A stretch of DNA of 64,000 bases from Streptomyces europaeiscabiei (GTDB lineage: Bacteria; Actinomycetota; Actinomycetes; Streptomycetales; Streptomycetaceae): the NCBI RefSeq assembly GCF_036346855.1, contig NZ_CP107841.1, positions 8,870,001 through 8,934,000 on the forward strand, in the 5' to 3' direction. The notes under the pieces were generated by a model that saw nothing but the letters and a program-made list of their open reading frames with translations, ran no database searches and was not told the DNA's origin. The translations under genes and the position numbers were made by a program. This document shows, piece by piece, positions 16,730 to 26,131 of the stretch; the stretch's first letter is position 1; each line of letters starts with the position of its first letter.

Positions 16730-17908
16730 GTGTCCGGTTCCGGATCCCGTTCTCTCAGCTCGGGGCTGCGCGCAGCGCGGCCCGCCGCCTTCGGCGCGGA
16801 CCCGAGCGGTGCCCGGCTGGAGCGGATCCGCAGATCCCCGCACTTCGCGAACGGGGTCTTCGTGAACCCCGAGGGCGCGCAGGTCCGTCCCTCCGGCGGT
16901 GCCGCCGTGGAGATGGCGAAGAGCTACTTCCGCAAGGACGAGAGGGTGCGGCGTGCTCCGGCGGGGCTGATCCCCGTGCACTCCACGACCCTCGCCGACC
17001 TGGTCAGGCCCCCGGCGAGCGGACTGCGGATCACATGGATGGGCCATTCCAGTGTGCTCGCCGAGATCGATGGGCACCGGGTGCTCTTCGACCCGGTCTG
17101 GGGCGAGCGCTGCTCCCCGTTCGCCTTCGCCGGGCCGAAGCGGCTGCACCCGGTGCCGGTGCCCCTGGCCGCGCTCGGACCGGTCGACGTCGTCGTCATC
17201 TCGCACGACCATTACGACCACCTGGACATGCCCTCGATCAAGGAGCTGGCCGGTACGGACACGGTCTTCGCCGTGCCGCTCGGTGTCGGCGCCCATCTGG
17301 AGCACTGGGGCGTCTCCGCGAACCGGATCCGCGAGCTCGACTGGCACGAGGCGACGAAGGTCGGCGGCCTCACCCTGACCGCCACCCCCGCCCGGCACTT
17401 CTGCGGCCGGGGCCTGCGCAACACCCAGCACACGCTGTGGGCCTCCTGGGTCGTCGCCGGTGACGAGCACCGGATCTACCACAGCGGCGACACCGGGTAC
17501 TTCGGGGGCTTCAAGGACATCGGTGCCGAGCACGGCCCGTTCGACATCACCATGATCCAGGTCGGTGCCTATTCGGAGTTCTGGCCCGACATCCACATGA
17601 CTCCCGACGAGGGGCTGCAGACCCACCTCGACCTGCAGGGCGGCGAGCCCAGCGGCGTGATGATGCCGATCCACTGGGCGACGTTCAACCTGGCGATGCA
17701 CGCCTGGGCTGAGCCGGGCGAGCGCATGATGTGGGCCACGCACGCTGCGGGGGTCACGATGGCCGCGCCGCAGCCGGGGGAGCCGTTCGAGCCGAAGAGC
17801 ACACCGCCGGTGAATCCGTGGTGGCGTGCCGTGTCCCAGCAGCCGGTGGGCGGCTGGTCCGCCTGGCCGCCCGTGGGGGATCGGCTGGACCTGGTGGCGG
17901 AGAGCTGA
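16730..17908 (+). CDS. MBL-fold metal-dependent hydrolase (NAPE-PLD/UlaG-like)
   Basis: 392-residue metallo-beta-lactamase-fold protein. Metal-binding motifs are SHDHYDHLD, the His in TPARHFCGRG, the Asp in IYHSGDTGYFGG and a C-terminal IHWATF. The preceding WMGHSSVLAEIDGHRVLFDPVWGERCSPF is characteristic of the NAPE-PLD-like branch, which cleaves phosphodiesters of N-acyl phospholipids in animals; the bacterial substrate is unknown. No signal peptide. The start is GTG with AGGAGGTG just upstream. A perfect terminator follows at 18019. Confidence 0.88.
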   Translation: MSGSGSRSLSSGLRAARPAAFGADPSGARLERIRRSPHFANGVFVNPEGAQVRPSGGAAVEMAKSYFRKDERVRRAPAGLIPVHSTTLADLVRPPASGLRITWMGHSSVLAEIDGHRVLFDPVWGERCSPFAFAGPKRLHPVPVPLAALGPVDVVVISHDHYDHLDMPSIKELAGTDTVFAVPLGVGAHLEHWGVSANRIRELDWHEATKVGGLTLTATPARHFCGRGLRNTQHTLWASWVVAGDEHRIYHSGDTGYFGGFKDIGAEHGPFDITMIQVGAYSEFWPDIHMTPDEGLQTHLDLQGGEPSGVMMPIHWATFNLAMHAWAEPGERMMWATHAAGVTMAAPQPGEPFEPKSTPPVNPWWRAVSQQPVGGWSAWPPVGDRLDLVAES

Positions 17909-18363
17909 CACCAGGCCTGACGCCAGGCCTCCCTCAGGGGGCGTGGACATAGGTGTCGCGGTGGTGACCGGCAGGGTGAACGGGTCGAGAATTCTCCCGA
18001 CAGGGTGATTTTTGGATTGACGTCGAGGGCCGGGGAGTAATTCGCTCCCCGGCCCTCGACGTCTGTTCTCGACCCTTTCTGGCCAACTCCGATCGAAATT
18101 CGAGCACAGAAGGAATTCGGCAGGAACAAGCGTCCGAAGAATTATCGGACTGTCGCACGAAGCCTCATACCAGAGCGGGGCGCATTGCGGAGGTATTTGT
18201 CAACTGCGCACCGCACCTGACGCGTTGGCGACTACTGTGAGTTGCCGTGGGGCGACGCAGTGCCGAATTCTTCGACTCTCGCGACCGACACGCGAGGGCG
18301 CATGCCCAAGTCGCCCGGACGCGGCACCCCCCACACCCCAGACGGACCAGTACGAGGACGCTG
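17909..18363. other. Intergenic region before the conservon
   Basis: No gene is supported here. It contains the terminator at 18019-18063 and the upstream region of the conservon. TACTGT at 18233-18238 could serve as a -10 element; transcription from it would start close to the in-frame GTG at 18247, so a leaderless, N-terminally extended kinase protein is possible. Confidence 0.5.
18019..18063 (+). terminator. Perfect 19-bp hairpin terminator
   Basis: GACGTCGAGGGCCGGGGAG pairs perfectly with its complement across a 7-nt loop (TAATTCG), about 110 bp after the MBL gene and before the conservon promoter region. Confidence 0.88.
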
Positions 18364-20574
18364 ATGTCTCACCTTCGCGCACCGGCCGCACGCGCAGACC
18401 GCCGTGAGGGCGGGCGGCACGGGCGATCGGCCACCCGAGCCGTCCCCTCGCTGCCCGAGATCCACATACGGCCACAGCTGGTGCGCCTCGCGGTCCTGCC
18501 CCCCACCGCGGTGGCCCTCAGCGCCTGCGCCGCCGTCCTGTTCACGTTCCGCGCCGGCGGCGCCCGCCCCAGCCTCACCCTGTGGGCGGTCCTCGCCGGA
18601 GCCGCCGCGGTGGCTCTCGCCGGCATCGCGATCGCCGCCGTGGCCGCCGGCCGCACCGCCGGGTCCGTCCGCGAACGTCTCGGTGCCCTGCGGCAGGTCA
18701 GCACCAAGAGCGAGGACGACCTGCGCGCCCTCGTCGACGCGCTCCGGCGCGGCGACCAGCCGCCCGCCCGCGGAGCGCGACCCGAACCCGCCGCGGACGC
18801 AGACGACTTCGAACTGCTCAGCGGCGACCTGGCCCGCGCCCACGACAGCGCCGTCACCGCCGTCGTCCAGGCATCCCAGCTCTCCAGCCACGCGGGCAGC
18901 GAACAGAAGCTCGAAGTCTTTGTGAACCTGGCCCGCCGACTGCAGTCCCTCGTGCAGCGCGAGATCTCCATCCTCGACGATCTCGAGAACGAGATCGAGG
19001 ACCCCGACCTCCTCAAGGGCCTCTTCCACGTCGACCACCTCGCCACCCGCATCCGCCGCCACGCCGAGAACCTCGCCGTCCTCGGCGGCGCCGTCTCCCG
19101 CCGCCAGTGGAGCAACCCCGTCTCCATGACCGAGGTGCTGCGCTCCGCGATCGCCGAGGTCGAGCAGTACTCCCGGGTCAAACTGGTGCCCCCGGTCGAC
19201 GGCACCCTGCGCGGGCACGCCGTGGCCGACGTCATCCACCTCCTCGCCGAACTCGTCGAGAACGCCACGGTGTTCTCCGCCCCGCACACCCAGGTCCTGC
19301 TCCGCGCCAACCTCGTCACCTCCGGGCTCGCCGTCGAGGTCGAGGACAGGGGCCTCGGCATGCCCGTCACCGAGCAGAACAAGATGAACGCCCTGCTCGC
19401 CGACCCCGACCAGGTCAACGTCGCCAGCCTCCTCCAGGACGGCCGCATCGGCCTCTTCGTCGTCTCCCAGCTGGCCCGCCGCCACGGCATCCAGGTCCGC
19501 CTGCAGACCAACATCTACGGCGGAGTGCAGGCCGCGTTCGTCGTTCCCCAGGGCCTGCTCGGCAGCGACCCGAGCGACCTGCCGCAGACCCAGACCCAGC
19601 CCCAGCCCCAGACTCAGACCCAGCCCCAGACGCAGCCCCACACCGAGCAGAGCACCGGCGTACGCCGCCCCGACGCGCCCCGCCACGCACAGCCCGCCAC
19701 TTCCCAGCGGGCGTCCGCGCCCGGACCCGCCGACCGTCCGGCGACCGACCGGTCAGGCCGGCCCACCCCAGGCCGGCCCCTACCGGCGCAGCCGGGCCGC
19801 CCGACCCCCGCGCAGCCCGCGCGCCCCGAGTCCGGTCACCGCTCCGCCCCGAATCCGGCGCGTGCCTCCGTGCCCCGGCAGCAGGGCCCCGGCCGGGCCG
19901 GCGGCCGGCAGGGGCCGGGCAGAGGCAGCGGCGGCCCGCCCCCGCTGCCGGTGCGCGGCGCCCGGGACGAGCGGCCCAACCCGGCCGAGGCCGTGCCCGG
20001 CGTCGGTCCCGACGACCGGCGGACCGTCGCCGAGAACACCGGCACACCTCCGACCCCCCGCGTCGGCGGCGCCGTACGCGGCACCATGGGCAGGCCCCAA
20101 CTGCCCCGCCGCCGCGCCCAGCAGCACATCGTGCCCCAGCTCCGCGGCGGCCCCGCGCCCGCGCCCAGGCAGGACCCCGACCACTACATCGGCCACGACC
20201 CCGGGCTGATGGCCGCCTTCCAGCGCGGCATCGGACTCGCCGAGGCCCGTCAGATGGAGGGCTCCGACTGGGACACCTCCACACTGGACACGACCGCCGC
20301 GGACCTCGCACCCCCCGCCCCCGACGCCGCGTCCCGCATCGACACCGGACAGCTGAACACGGGCCACCTCGCCTCGGCGTCACCGGGCGGCACGGGCCGT
20401 ACGGACGCACTCCACATGGAGCTGGCCCACATGGACGCGCCCCACAGGGACGCCGCCCAGCCCCTGGGCGGACACCCCAGGGGCGTCGCCCCCATAGCCG
20501 TACCGCCGCCGTCGGCCCTCGACGCGGCACACGACCGCACGTCCCGGCAGGACGGGAGCACACCGGCCGGATGA
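18364..20574 (+). CDS. cvnA: Conservon sensor protein CvnA (histidine-kinase-like ATPase)
   Basis: 736 residues. Two hydrophobic segments near the N-terminus (LVRLAVLPPTAVALSACAAV; LWAVLAGAAAVALAGIAIAA) anchor it in the membrane. A helical region precedes the HATPase domain, with N-box LAELVENATVFSAPH, G1 VEDRGLGMPV and G2 DGRIGLFVVSQLARRHG. About 330 C-terminal residues are Pro/Gln/Arg-rich and disordered, with a QTQPQ-type repeat. It is the first gene of a conservon, where CvnA is thought to act with CvnB-D like a membrane-associated G-protein system controlling development and antibiotics. ATG 18364 with GAGGACG is preferred; GTG 18247 is in frame. Confidence 0.92.
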   Translation: MSHLRAPAARADRREGGRHGRSATRAVPSLPEIHIRPQLVRLAVLPPTAVALSACAAVLFTFRAGGARPSLTLWAVLAGAAAVALAGIAIAAVAAGRTAGSVRERLGALRQVSTKSEDDLRALVDALRRGDQPPARGARPEPAADADDFELLSGDLARAHDSAVTAVVQASQLSSHAGSEQKLEVFVNLARRLQSLVQREISILDDLENEIEDPDLLKGLFHVDHLATRIRRHAENLAVLGGAVSRRQWSNPVSMTEVLRSAIAEVEQYSRVKLVPPVDGTLRGHAVADVIHLLAELVENATVFSAPHTQVLLRANLVTSGLAVEVEDRGLGMPVTEQNKMNALLADPDQVNVASLLQDGRIGLFVVSQLARRHGIQVRLQTNIYGGVQAAFVVPQGLLGSDPSDLPQTQTQPQPQTQTQPQTQPHTEQSTGVRRPDAPRHAQPATSQRASAPGPADRPATDRSGRPTPGRPLPAQPGRPTPAQPARPESGHRSAPNPARASVPRQQGPGRAGGRQGPGRGSGGPPPLPVRGARDERPNPAEAVPGVGPDDRRTVAENTGTPPTPRVGGAVRGTMGRPQLPRRRAQQHIVPQLRGGPAPAPRQDPDHYIGHDPGLMAAFQRGIGLAEARQMEGSDWDTSTLDTTAADLAPPAPDAASRIDTGQLNTGHLASASPGGTGRTDALHMELAHMDAPHRDAAQPLGGHPRGVAPIAVPPPSALDAAHDRTSRQDGSTPAG

Positions 20575-20654
20575 TCACCCCCCTCCCCACCCCCACCACG
20601 GTCCCCACCCCCTCCGCTCCCGCAGACCAACGCACCCCAAGGAGTCGATCCACC

Positions 20655-21086
20655 ATGGCGAGCGATGCGCCGACCGGCCATGTATCCGATCTCGACTGGC
20701 TGATGAGCGGCCTCGTCCAGCGCGTACCGCACACCAAGAGCGCGGTGCTGCTCTCCTGCGACGGGCTCGTGAAGTCGGTCCACGGCCTCGATCCGGACAG
20801 CGCCGACCACATGGCTGCCCTGGCCTCCGGCCTGTACTCCCTCGGACGCAGCGCGGGCGTCCGCTTCGGCGACGGCGGCGACGTCCGCCAGGTCGTCGTC
20901 GAACTCGACTCGACCCTGCTGTTCGTCTCCACCGCGGGCTCCGGCACCTGCCTCGCCGTGCTCGCCGGACGCGAGGCCGACGCCGCGGTCCTCGGCTACG
21001 AGATGGCGATGCTCGTCAAGAGCGTCCGCCCGTACCTGGTCACCCGGCCCCGCCAAAGCGTCGAACCCTCCGCGATGAGGCCTTGA
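20655..21086 (+). CDS. cvnB: Conservon protein CvnB (roadblock/LC7)
   Basis: 143 residues, a single roadblock/LC7 domain (LDWLMSGLVQRVPHTKSAVLLSCDGL to LGYEMAMLVKSVRPYL). By analogy with MglB it is expected to act as activator or scaffold for the CvnD GTPase. The ATG is preceded by AAGGAG at 9-10 nt. It lies 80 bp after cvnA, and its stop overlaps the region used to start cvnC. Confidence 0.95.
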   Translation: MASDAPTGHVSDLDWLMSGLVQRVPHTKSAVLLSCDGLVKSVHGLDPDSADHMAALASGLYSLGRSAGVRFGDGGDVRQVVVELDSTLLFVSTAGSGTCLAVLAGREADAAVLGYEMAMLVKSVRPYLVTRPRQSVEPSAMRP

Positions 21087-21088
21087 AC

Positions 21089-21460
21089 GTGCCCGCGGCC
21101 GGCGACGGACCTCTGTACGACGACGCCGCCGGGCGTCTGGTACGCCCCTACACCGTCATCAACGGCCGGACCCGGCCGACCACCGCGCTCGATCTCCTCT
21201 CACAGGTGATGGCCACCGGGGCGACCCCCCTCGGCTATCTCGGCCCCGAGCACGCAACCGCACTCGACCTGTGCCGGGCACCCGTCTCGGTCGCCGAGGT
21301 CGCCGCTCACCTGAAGCTGCCGGCGGCGGTCACCAAGGTGCTGCTGTCCGACCTTGTCGACTGCGGGGCCCTCACCACCAAGCCCCCGGTTTTCCACCAC
21401 AACCCGACAGACCGGTCTCTTCTGGAGGCAGTGCTCGATGGACTACGACGACAGCTCTGA
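21089..21460 (+). CDS. cvnC: Conservon protein CvnC (DUF742)
   Basis: 123 residues of the DUF742 family: LVRPYTVINGRTRPTTALDLLSQV, then a winged-helix-like C-terminal half (LCRAPVSVAEVAAHLKLPAAVTKVLLSDLVDCGAL). The GTG at 21089 has GAGG at 8 nt and is preferred; a TTG at 21083 overlapping the cvnB stop is an alternative. Its 3' end overlaps cvnD by 23 bp, so cvnBCD are translationally linked. In conservons this protein is part of the membrane complex with CvnA, CvnB and CvnD. Confidence 0.93.
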   Translation: MPAAGDGPLYDDAAGRLVRPYTVINGRTRPTTALDLLSQVMATGATPLGYLGPEHATALDLCRAPVSVAEVAAHLKLPAAVTKVLLSDLVDCGALTTKPPVFHHNPTDRSLLEAVLDGLRRQL

Positions 21461-22037
21461 TCCCTTTCCCGCCGCACTGAAGATCTTGGTGGCGGGAGGG
21501 TTCGGGGTCGGCAAGACGACCTTCGTCGGCGCGGTGAGCGAGATCGCGCCGCTGAGCACGGAGGAACTGCTCACCACAGTGAGCGCCGCCACCGACAATC
21601 TCGACGGCATCGAGAACAAGGTCGAGACGACCGTCGCGATGGACTTCGGCCGCATCACACTCGATCCGCGCCATGTGCTCTACCTGTTCGGCACCCCCGG
21701 GCAGCAGCGGTTCTGGTTCATGTGGGACGAACTCTCCGAGGGGGCCCTCGGCGCGGTCATCCTCGCCGACACCCGCCGCCTGGAGGACTGCTTCGCCGCC
21801 GTCGACTTCTTCGAGCAGCGCGGCCTCGGCTTCATCGTCGCCATCAACGAGTTCGACGGCTCCTTCCGCTACGACGCCGACGAGGTGCGCGCGGCGCTCG
21901 ACCTCGACCCGGAGATTCCCGTCGTCTGCTGCGACGCCCGCATCTCCAGTTCGGGCGTCCAGACCCTGCTCATCCTCGTACGGCACCTCCTCGCCCACAC
22001 CCCGGCCCAGCTCCCGAGCCACGGAGCCCACACGTGA
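21438..22037 (+). CDS. cvnD: Conservon GTPase CvnD
   Basis: 199-residue small Ras/MglA-like GTPase. The P-loop is GGFGVGKTTFVG at about residues 20-31, the switch II motif is GTPGQQRFWFMW, and the base-recognition motif is NEFD in place of NKxD. It switches between GDP- and GTP-bound states as the output of the conservon. The start is the ATG within cvnC, with GGAGG about 10 nt upstream. The stop overlaps the start of the GAF gene (TGATG). Confidence 0.95.
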   Translation: MDYDDSSDPFPAALKILVAGGFGVGKTTFVGAVSEIAPLSTEELLTTVSAATDNLDGIENKVETTVAMDFGRITLDPRHVLYLFGTPGQQRFWFMWDELSEGALGAVILADTRRLEDCFAAVDFFEQRGLGFIVAINEFDGSFRYDADEVRAALDLDPEIPVVCCDARISSSGVQTLLILVRHLLAHTPAQLPSHGAHT

Positions 22038-22591
22038 TGTACGACCCGCCGCGTCCGGTCGGCCGGCTGCTGCTCACCCCCGATGACCGGGACGCTCCCG
22101 AGCGCGTGGAGCGGCTGCGGCTGCTGGGGCTCGGCGAGTACGCCGAACCGGCCTTCGATGCCTTCGCGGACCGCCTCGCCGAGGTCGCATCGGTGCCGTA
22201 CGCGATGGTCACCTTCGTCGACGAGTACCGGCAGTTCTTCGCCGGCCTGCATGTGTCGGCGGAGCCCACGGCGGACACCACGGTGCTCGGGGTGGACCGT
22301 CGCCTCGCCCGTGACCGCGGCTTCTGCCCCTATGTGGTGGTCCGCCGCAAGGGGCTGGTCCTCGACGACGTGCGTGAATACCCGAAGTTCGCCGGGAACC
22401 CCGTCGTCGACGACCACGGCATCCGTTCCTACCTGGGCGCCCCGCTGCTCGACCGCACGGGCATCGCCCTCGGCACGGTCTGCGTCCTGGACGTCCAGCC
22501 ACGCCCCTGGGGCAGGGCCGGCCTGGAGACCATCAAGTCGATGGCCGCGGAACTGACCGCTCGGATCGAGGAGCGGGAGGCGTTCCCGTGA
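22037..22591 (+). CDS. GAF-domain protein, fifth gene of the conservon
   Basis: 184 residues consisting mainly of one GAF domain (about 20-165): EVASVPYAMVTFVDEYRQFF, a CPYVVVRRKGLVLDDV segment, then GIRSYLGAPLLDRTGIALGTVCVLD. No output domain follows. Its start overlaps the cvnD stop, so it belongs to the conservon transcript. Some conservons end instead with a cytochrome P450; here the fifth product is a potential small-molecule sensor that may act on, or be controlled by, the GTPase (inference). Cys in the CPY motif could be a redox or ligand site. Confidence 0.88.
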   Translation: MYDPPRPVGRLLLTPDDRDAPERVERLRLLGLGEYAEPAFDAFADRLAEVASVPYAMVTFVDEYRQFFAGLHVSAEPTADTTVLGVDRRLARDRGFCPYVVVRRKGLVLDDVREYPKFAGNPVVDDHGIRSYLGAPLLDRTGIALGTVCVLDVQPRPWGRAGLETIKSMAAELTARIEEREAFP

Positions 22592-22790
22592 CACGGGCAG
22601 CGGTCGGCACATCATGGCGGATTCCACGGCCCGGCAGGGTGTGAAGGAAAGCTGCGGCGGAGCTTAAGAAAACCTCGATGGACCCGGGGTACCGCCGTAC
22701 GGCAGATTGATCGGCGATCCCACCCCTCTCCCCGGTACGGGCCTGTTCGCCATGCCCGGCGCCGGGGGCGCACCCACAGGAGCCGTCGCG

Positions 22791-23819
22791 TTGAAGGCGC
22801 TGGTCAAGGAGAAGGCGGAGCCCGGGCTGTGGCTCGTCGACGTCCCGGAGCCCGAGGTCGGTCCCGGCGACGTACTGATCAAGGTCCTGCGGACCGGGAT
22901 CTGCGGCACCGACCTGCACATCAGGTCCTGGGACGGCTGGGCCCGGCAGGCCATCCGCACTCCGCTGGTGGCCGGCCACGAGTTCGTCGGCGAGGTCGTG
23001 GACACCGGCCGTGACGTCACCGAGATCCAGGCCGGCGACCGGGTCAGTGGCGAGGGCCACCTCGTGTGCGGCAAGTGCCGCAACTGTCTCGCCGGCCGCC
23101 GCCACCTGTGCCGCGCCACCGTCGGCCTCGGAGTCGGACGCGACGGCGCCTTCGCGGAGTACGTGGCGCTGCCCGCGACCAACGTCTGGGTGCACCGCGT
23201 CCCCGTCGACCTGGACGTCGCGGCCATCTTCGACCCGTTCGGCAACGCCGTGCACACCGCGCTGTCCTTCCCGCTGGTCGGCGAGGACGTCCTGATCACC
23301 GGCGCCGGACCCATCGGCCTGATGGCCGCCGCCGTCGCCAGGCACGCCGGTGCCCGCCACGTCGTGGTCACGGACGTCAGCGCGGACCGGCTGGAGCTGG
23401 CCCGCAAGATCGGGGCCAGCCTCGCGCTGGACGTGCGGGAGTCGACCATCGCCGACGGGCAGCGCACCCTCGGCCTGCGCGAGGGCTTCGACATCGGCCT
23501 GGAGATGTCCGGCAACCCCGTCGCGATGCGCGACATGATCGCCAACATGACGCACGGCGGGCGGATCGCCATGCTCGGGCTGCCGTCCGAGGAGTTCGCC
23601 GTCGACTGGTCCCGGATCGTCACCTCGATGATCACCATCAAGGGCATCTACGGCCGTGAGATGTTCGAGACCTGGTACGCGATGTCGGTCCTCCTGGAGG
23701 GCGGCCTCGACCTCGCCCCCGTGATCACCGGCCGCTACGACTACCGCGACCACGAGGCGGCCTTCGCCGACGCGGCGAGCGGCAGAGGCGGCAAGGTCAT
23801 CCTCGACTGGAGCGCGTGA
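22791..23819 (+). CDS. tdh: L-threonine 3-dehydrogenase
   Basis: 342 residues, exactly the usual Tdh length when started at TTG 22791, which has AGGAG 8 nt upstream; the open frame continues upstream without similarity. It oxidises threonine to 2-amino-3-ketobutyrate with NAD. Zinc-alcohol-dehydrogenase features are catalytic CGTDLHI and GHEFVGEVV, structural zinc ligands CGKCRNC with a later Cys, and the Rossmann motif [12 protein letters not shown]. It is followed 56 bp later by kbl, the next enzyme in threonine-to-glycine conversion. Confidence 0.95.
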   Translation: MKALVKEKAEPGLWLVDVPEPEVGPGDVLIKVLRTGICGTDLHIRSWDGWARQAIRTPLVAGHEFVGEVVDTGRDVTEIQAGDRVSGEGHLVCGKCRNCLAGRRHLCRATVGLGVGRDGAFAEYVALPATNVWVHRVPVDLDVAAIFDPFGNAVHTALSFPLVGEDVLITGAGPIGLMAAAVARHAGARHVVVTDVSADRLELARKIGASLALDVRESTIADGQRTLGLREGFDIGLEMSGNPVAMRDMIANMTHGGRIAMLGLPSEEFAVDWSRIVTSMITIKGIYGREMFETWYAMSVLLEGGLDLAPVITGRYDYRDHEAAFADAASGRGGKVILDWSA

Positions 23820-23875
23820 GCGTCCGGGCGATCGGCGTAACTCACTTTCCGCGTAAGCATTTTAGGAGCTTCCTG

Positions 23876-25075
23876 ATGTTCGACTCCGTGCGCGACGACC
23901 TCCGCGCCACCCTCGACGAGATCCGCGCCGCCGGCCTGCACAAGCCCGAGCGGGTCATCGGCACCCCGCAGTCCAGGGCCGTCGCCGTGACCGCCGGCGG
24001 CCGCCCCGGCGAGGTCCTCAACTTCTGCGCGAACAACTACCTGGGCCTAGCCGACCACCCCGAGGTGATCGCCGCCGCCCACGAGGCCCTGGACCGCTGG
24101 GGCTACGGCATGGCCTCCGTCCGCTTCATCTGCGGTACGCAGGAGGTGCACAAGGAGCTGGAGGCCCGGCTGTCGGCGTTCCTCGGCCAGGAGGACACGA
24201 TCCTGTACTCCTCCTGCTTCGACGCCAACGGCGGCGTCTTCGAGACCCTGCTCGGCCCCGAGGACGCGGTGATCTCCGACGCCCTCAACCACGCCTCGAT
24301 CATCGACGGCATCCGTCTGTCCAAGGCCCGCCGCTTCCGGTACGCCAACCGCGATCTCGCCGACCTGGAAAGGCAGTTGAAGGAGGCCACGGAGGGCGGC
24401 GCCCGGCGGAAACTGATCGTCACCGACGGCGTCTTCTCCATGGACGGCTATGTGGCCCCGCTCCGCGGGATCTGCGACCTCGCCGACCGACACGACGCCA
24501 TGGTCATGGTCGACGACTCCCACGCCGTCGGCTTCACCGGCCCCGGCGGCCGAGGCACCCCCGAGCTGCACGGTGTCATGGACCGCGTCGACATCATCAC
24601 CGGCACCCTCGGCAAGGCCCTCGGCGGCGCATCCGGCGGATATGTCGCCGCCCGCGCCGAGATCGTCGCCCTGCTGCGCCAGCGCTCCCGCCCGTACCTC
24701 TTCTCGAACACGCTCGCCCCGGTGATCGCGGCGGCCTCCCTGAAGGTGCTCGACCTCCTGGAAGAGGCCGACGACCTGCGGATCCGCCTCGCCGAGAACA
24801 CCGCGCTGTTCCGCGGCCGGATGACCGAGGAGGGCTTCGACATCCTCCCCGGCGACCACCCCATCGCCCCCGTCATGATCGGCGACGCGGCGAAGGCGAG
24901 CCGTCTCGCCGAACTGCTCCTGGAGCGCGGTGTGTACGTGATCGGCTTCTCCTACCCGGTCGTCCCCCAGGACCAGGCCCGCATCCGGGTCCAGCTCTCC
25001 GCCGCGCACTCGACGGCGGACGTGAACCGGGCGGTGGACGCGTTCGTGGCGGCACGGGCCGAGCTGGAGGCCTGA
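23876..25075 (+). CDS. kbl: Glycine C-acetyltransferase (2-amino-3-ketobutyrate CoA ligase)
   Basis: 399 residues, matching Kbl. This alpha-oxoamine synthase cleaves 2-amino-3-ketobutyrate with CoA to glycine and acetyl-CoA, completing threonine degradation begun by Tdh. Visible features are [42 protein letters not shown] and the PLP-lysine motif [15 protein letters not shown] (Lys about 247). The ATG is preceded by TAGGAG at about 8 nt. Confidence 0.96.
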   Translation: MFDSVRDDLRATLDEIRAAGLHKPERVIGTPQSRAVAVTAGGRPGEVLNFCANNYLGLADHPEVIAAAHEALDRWGYGMASVRFICGTQEVHKELEARLSAFLGQEDTILYSSCFDANGGVFETLLGPEDAVISDALNHASIIDGIRLSKARRFRYANRDLADLERQLKEATEGGARRKLIVTDGVFSMDGYVAPLRGICDLADRHDAMVMVDDSHAVGFTGPGGRGTPELHGVMDRVDIITGTLGKALGGASGGYVAARAEIVALLRQRSRPYLFSNTLAPVIAAASLKVLDLLEEADDLRIRLAENTALFRGRMTEEGFDILPGDHPIAPVMIGDAAKASRLAELLLERGVYVIGFSYPVVPQDQARIRVQLSAAHSTADVNRAVDAFVAARAELEA

Positions 25076-25158
25076 GTCGGACCCTGAGCCGGACCTTGGG
25101 GCGGAGGTCCGAACGGACGGGTTCAGGGGGAAAGCGGGCATTTGAGAGAATCGGTCCC

Positions 25159-26058
25159 ATGATCGAAGCGCGGCGGCTCCACATCCTTCGTGCGGTGGCC
25201 GACCACCGCACGGTGACGGCGGCTGCCGCCGCGCTGTACCTCACCCCGTCCGCCGTCTCCCAGCAGCTGACCGCGCTGGAACAGGAAACGGGCCACCGCC
25301 TGGTCGAGCGCGGCGCGAAAGGCGTACGGCTCACCCCGGCCGGCGAGATCCTGCTCGGCCACACCCACGCGGTCCTCGCCCAGCTGGAGCAGGCGGCGGC
25401 GGAACTGGCCGCGTACAGCTCGGGCGCGGCCGGCACCGTCACGGTCGCCTCCTTCGCCACCGGCATCGCCCAGGTCGTCGCGCCCGCGCTGGCCCGCCTC
25501 GCCGTGTCCGCGCCCGGCATCCGCCTCCGCGTCCAGGACGCCGAGGGCGACGCCAGCCTCCCGATGGTCCTGGACCGGCAGGTCGACATCGCCGTCGCCG
25601 TCGAGTACCGGGGCGCTCCGGCCGCCGACGACCCCCGCCTCACCCACGTCCCGCTGTACGCCGAGCCCTTCGACGCGGTCGTGCCCGTCGGCCATCGCCT
25701 CGCCGACGCGGCCGAGGTGCCGCTCGCCGAACTCGCCAAGGACACCTGGATCGGCCCCTACCCCGGCAACCCCTGCCACGATGTCGTCGTCCTGGCCTGC
25801 GAGAACGCCGGTTTCCAGCCCCGCCTGGAACACTCCTCCGACGACTTCCGCGCAGTCGTCGCCCTCGCCTCCGCCGACGCGGGCGTCGCCCTCGTACCCC
25901 GCTCGGCGCTGCGCGGGACGGACCTCACGGGCGTGGTCGTACGCCCCGTGGACGGGGTGGCCCCCACGCGCCGGGTCTTCGCCGCCGTACGCCGTGGGGC
26001 GGAGGGGCACCCGCTGATCCGGCCGGTGCTGGAGGCGCTGGGTGAGGCGGCGGAGTGA
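25159..26058 (+). CDS. LysR-family transcriptional regulator
   Basis: 299 residues. The N-terminal winged helix-turn-helix (AAAALYLTPSAVSQQLTALEQETGHRLVER, about 22-51) is followed by a periplasmic-binding-like effector domain starting VTVASFATGIAQV. It lies 83 bp after kbl on the same strand. LysR regulators beside tdh-kbl are conserved in Streptomyces, so control of threonine catabolism or another nearby function is plausible but unproven. Confidence 0.92.
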   Translation: MIEARRLHILRAVADHRTVTAAAAALYLTPSAVSQQLTALEQETGHRLVERGAKGVRLTPAGEILLGHTHAVLAQLEQAAAELAAYSSGAAGTVTVASFATGIAQVVAPALARLAVSAPGIRLRVQDAEGDASLPMVLDRQVDIAVAVEYRGAPAADDPRLTHVPLYAEPFDAVVPVGHRLADAAEVPLAELAKDTWIGPYPGNPCHDVVVLACENAGFQPRLEHSSDDFRAVVALASADAGVALVPRSALRGTDLTGVVVRPVDGVAPTRRVFAAVRRGAEGHPLIRPVLEALGEAAE

Positions 26059-26094
26059 GGTGGCGCGGTGAGGCGGAGCACACCGAAGAAGCGA

Positions 26095-26131
26095 CTTCCC
26101 ATATTCGGGATAGCATCCCGAATATGGGAAG
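26095..26131. promoter_or_regulatory. Perfect 17-bp inverted repeat operator overlapping a start codon
   Basis: CTTCCCATATTCGGGAT and ATCCCGAATATGGGAAG are exact complements separated by AGC. The right arm contains the ATG at 26124. Binding here would block both transcription and, in a leaderless message, the first codon. The expected ligand is the XRE-cupin regulator encoded directly downstream. Confidence 0.85.

Noticed and set aside
18582..21086. Long plus-strand frame overlapping the conservon genes
   Set aside because: Arg/Pro-rich out-of-frame translation of cvnA; only its last part, in frame, is the real cvnB.
22592..22790. Glycine riboswitch before tdh
   Set aside because: The conserved glycine-aptamer blocks are missing; only short GC-rich inverted repeats are seen.
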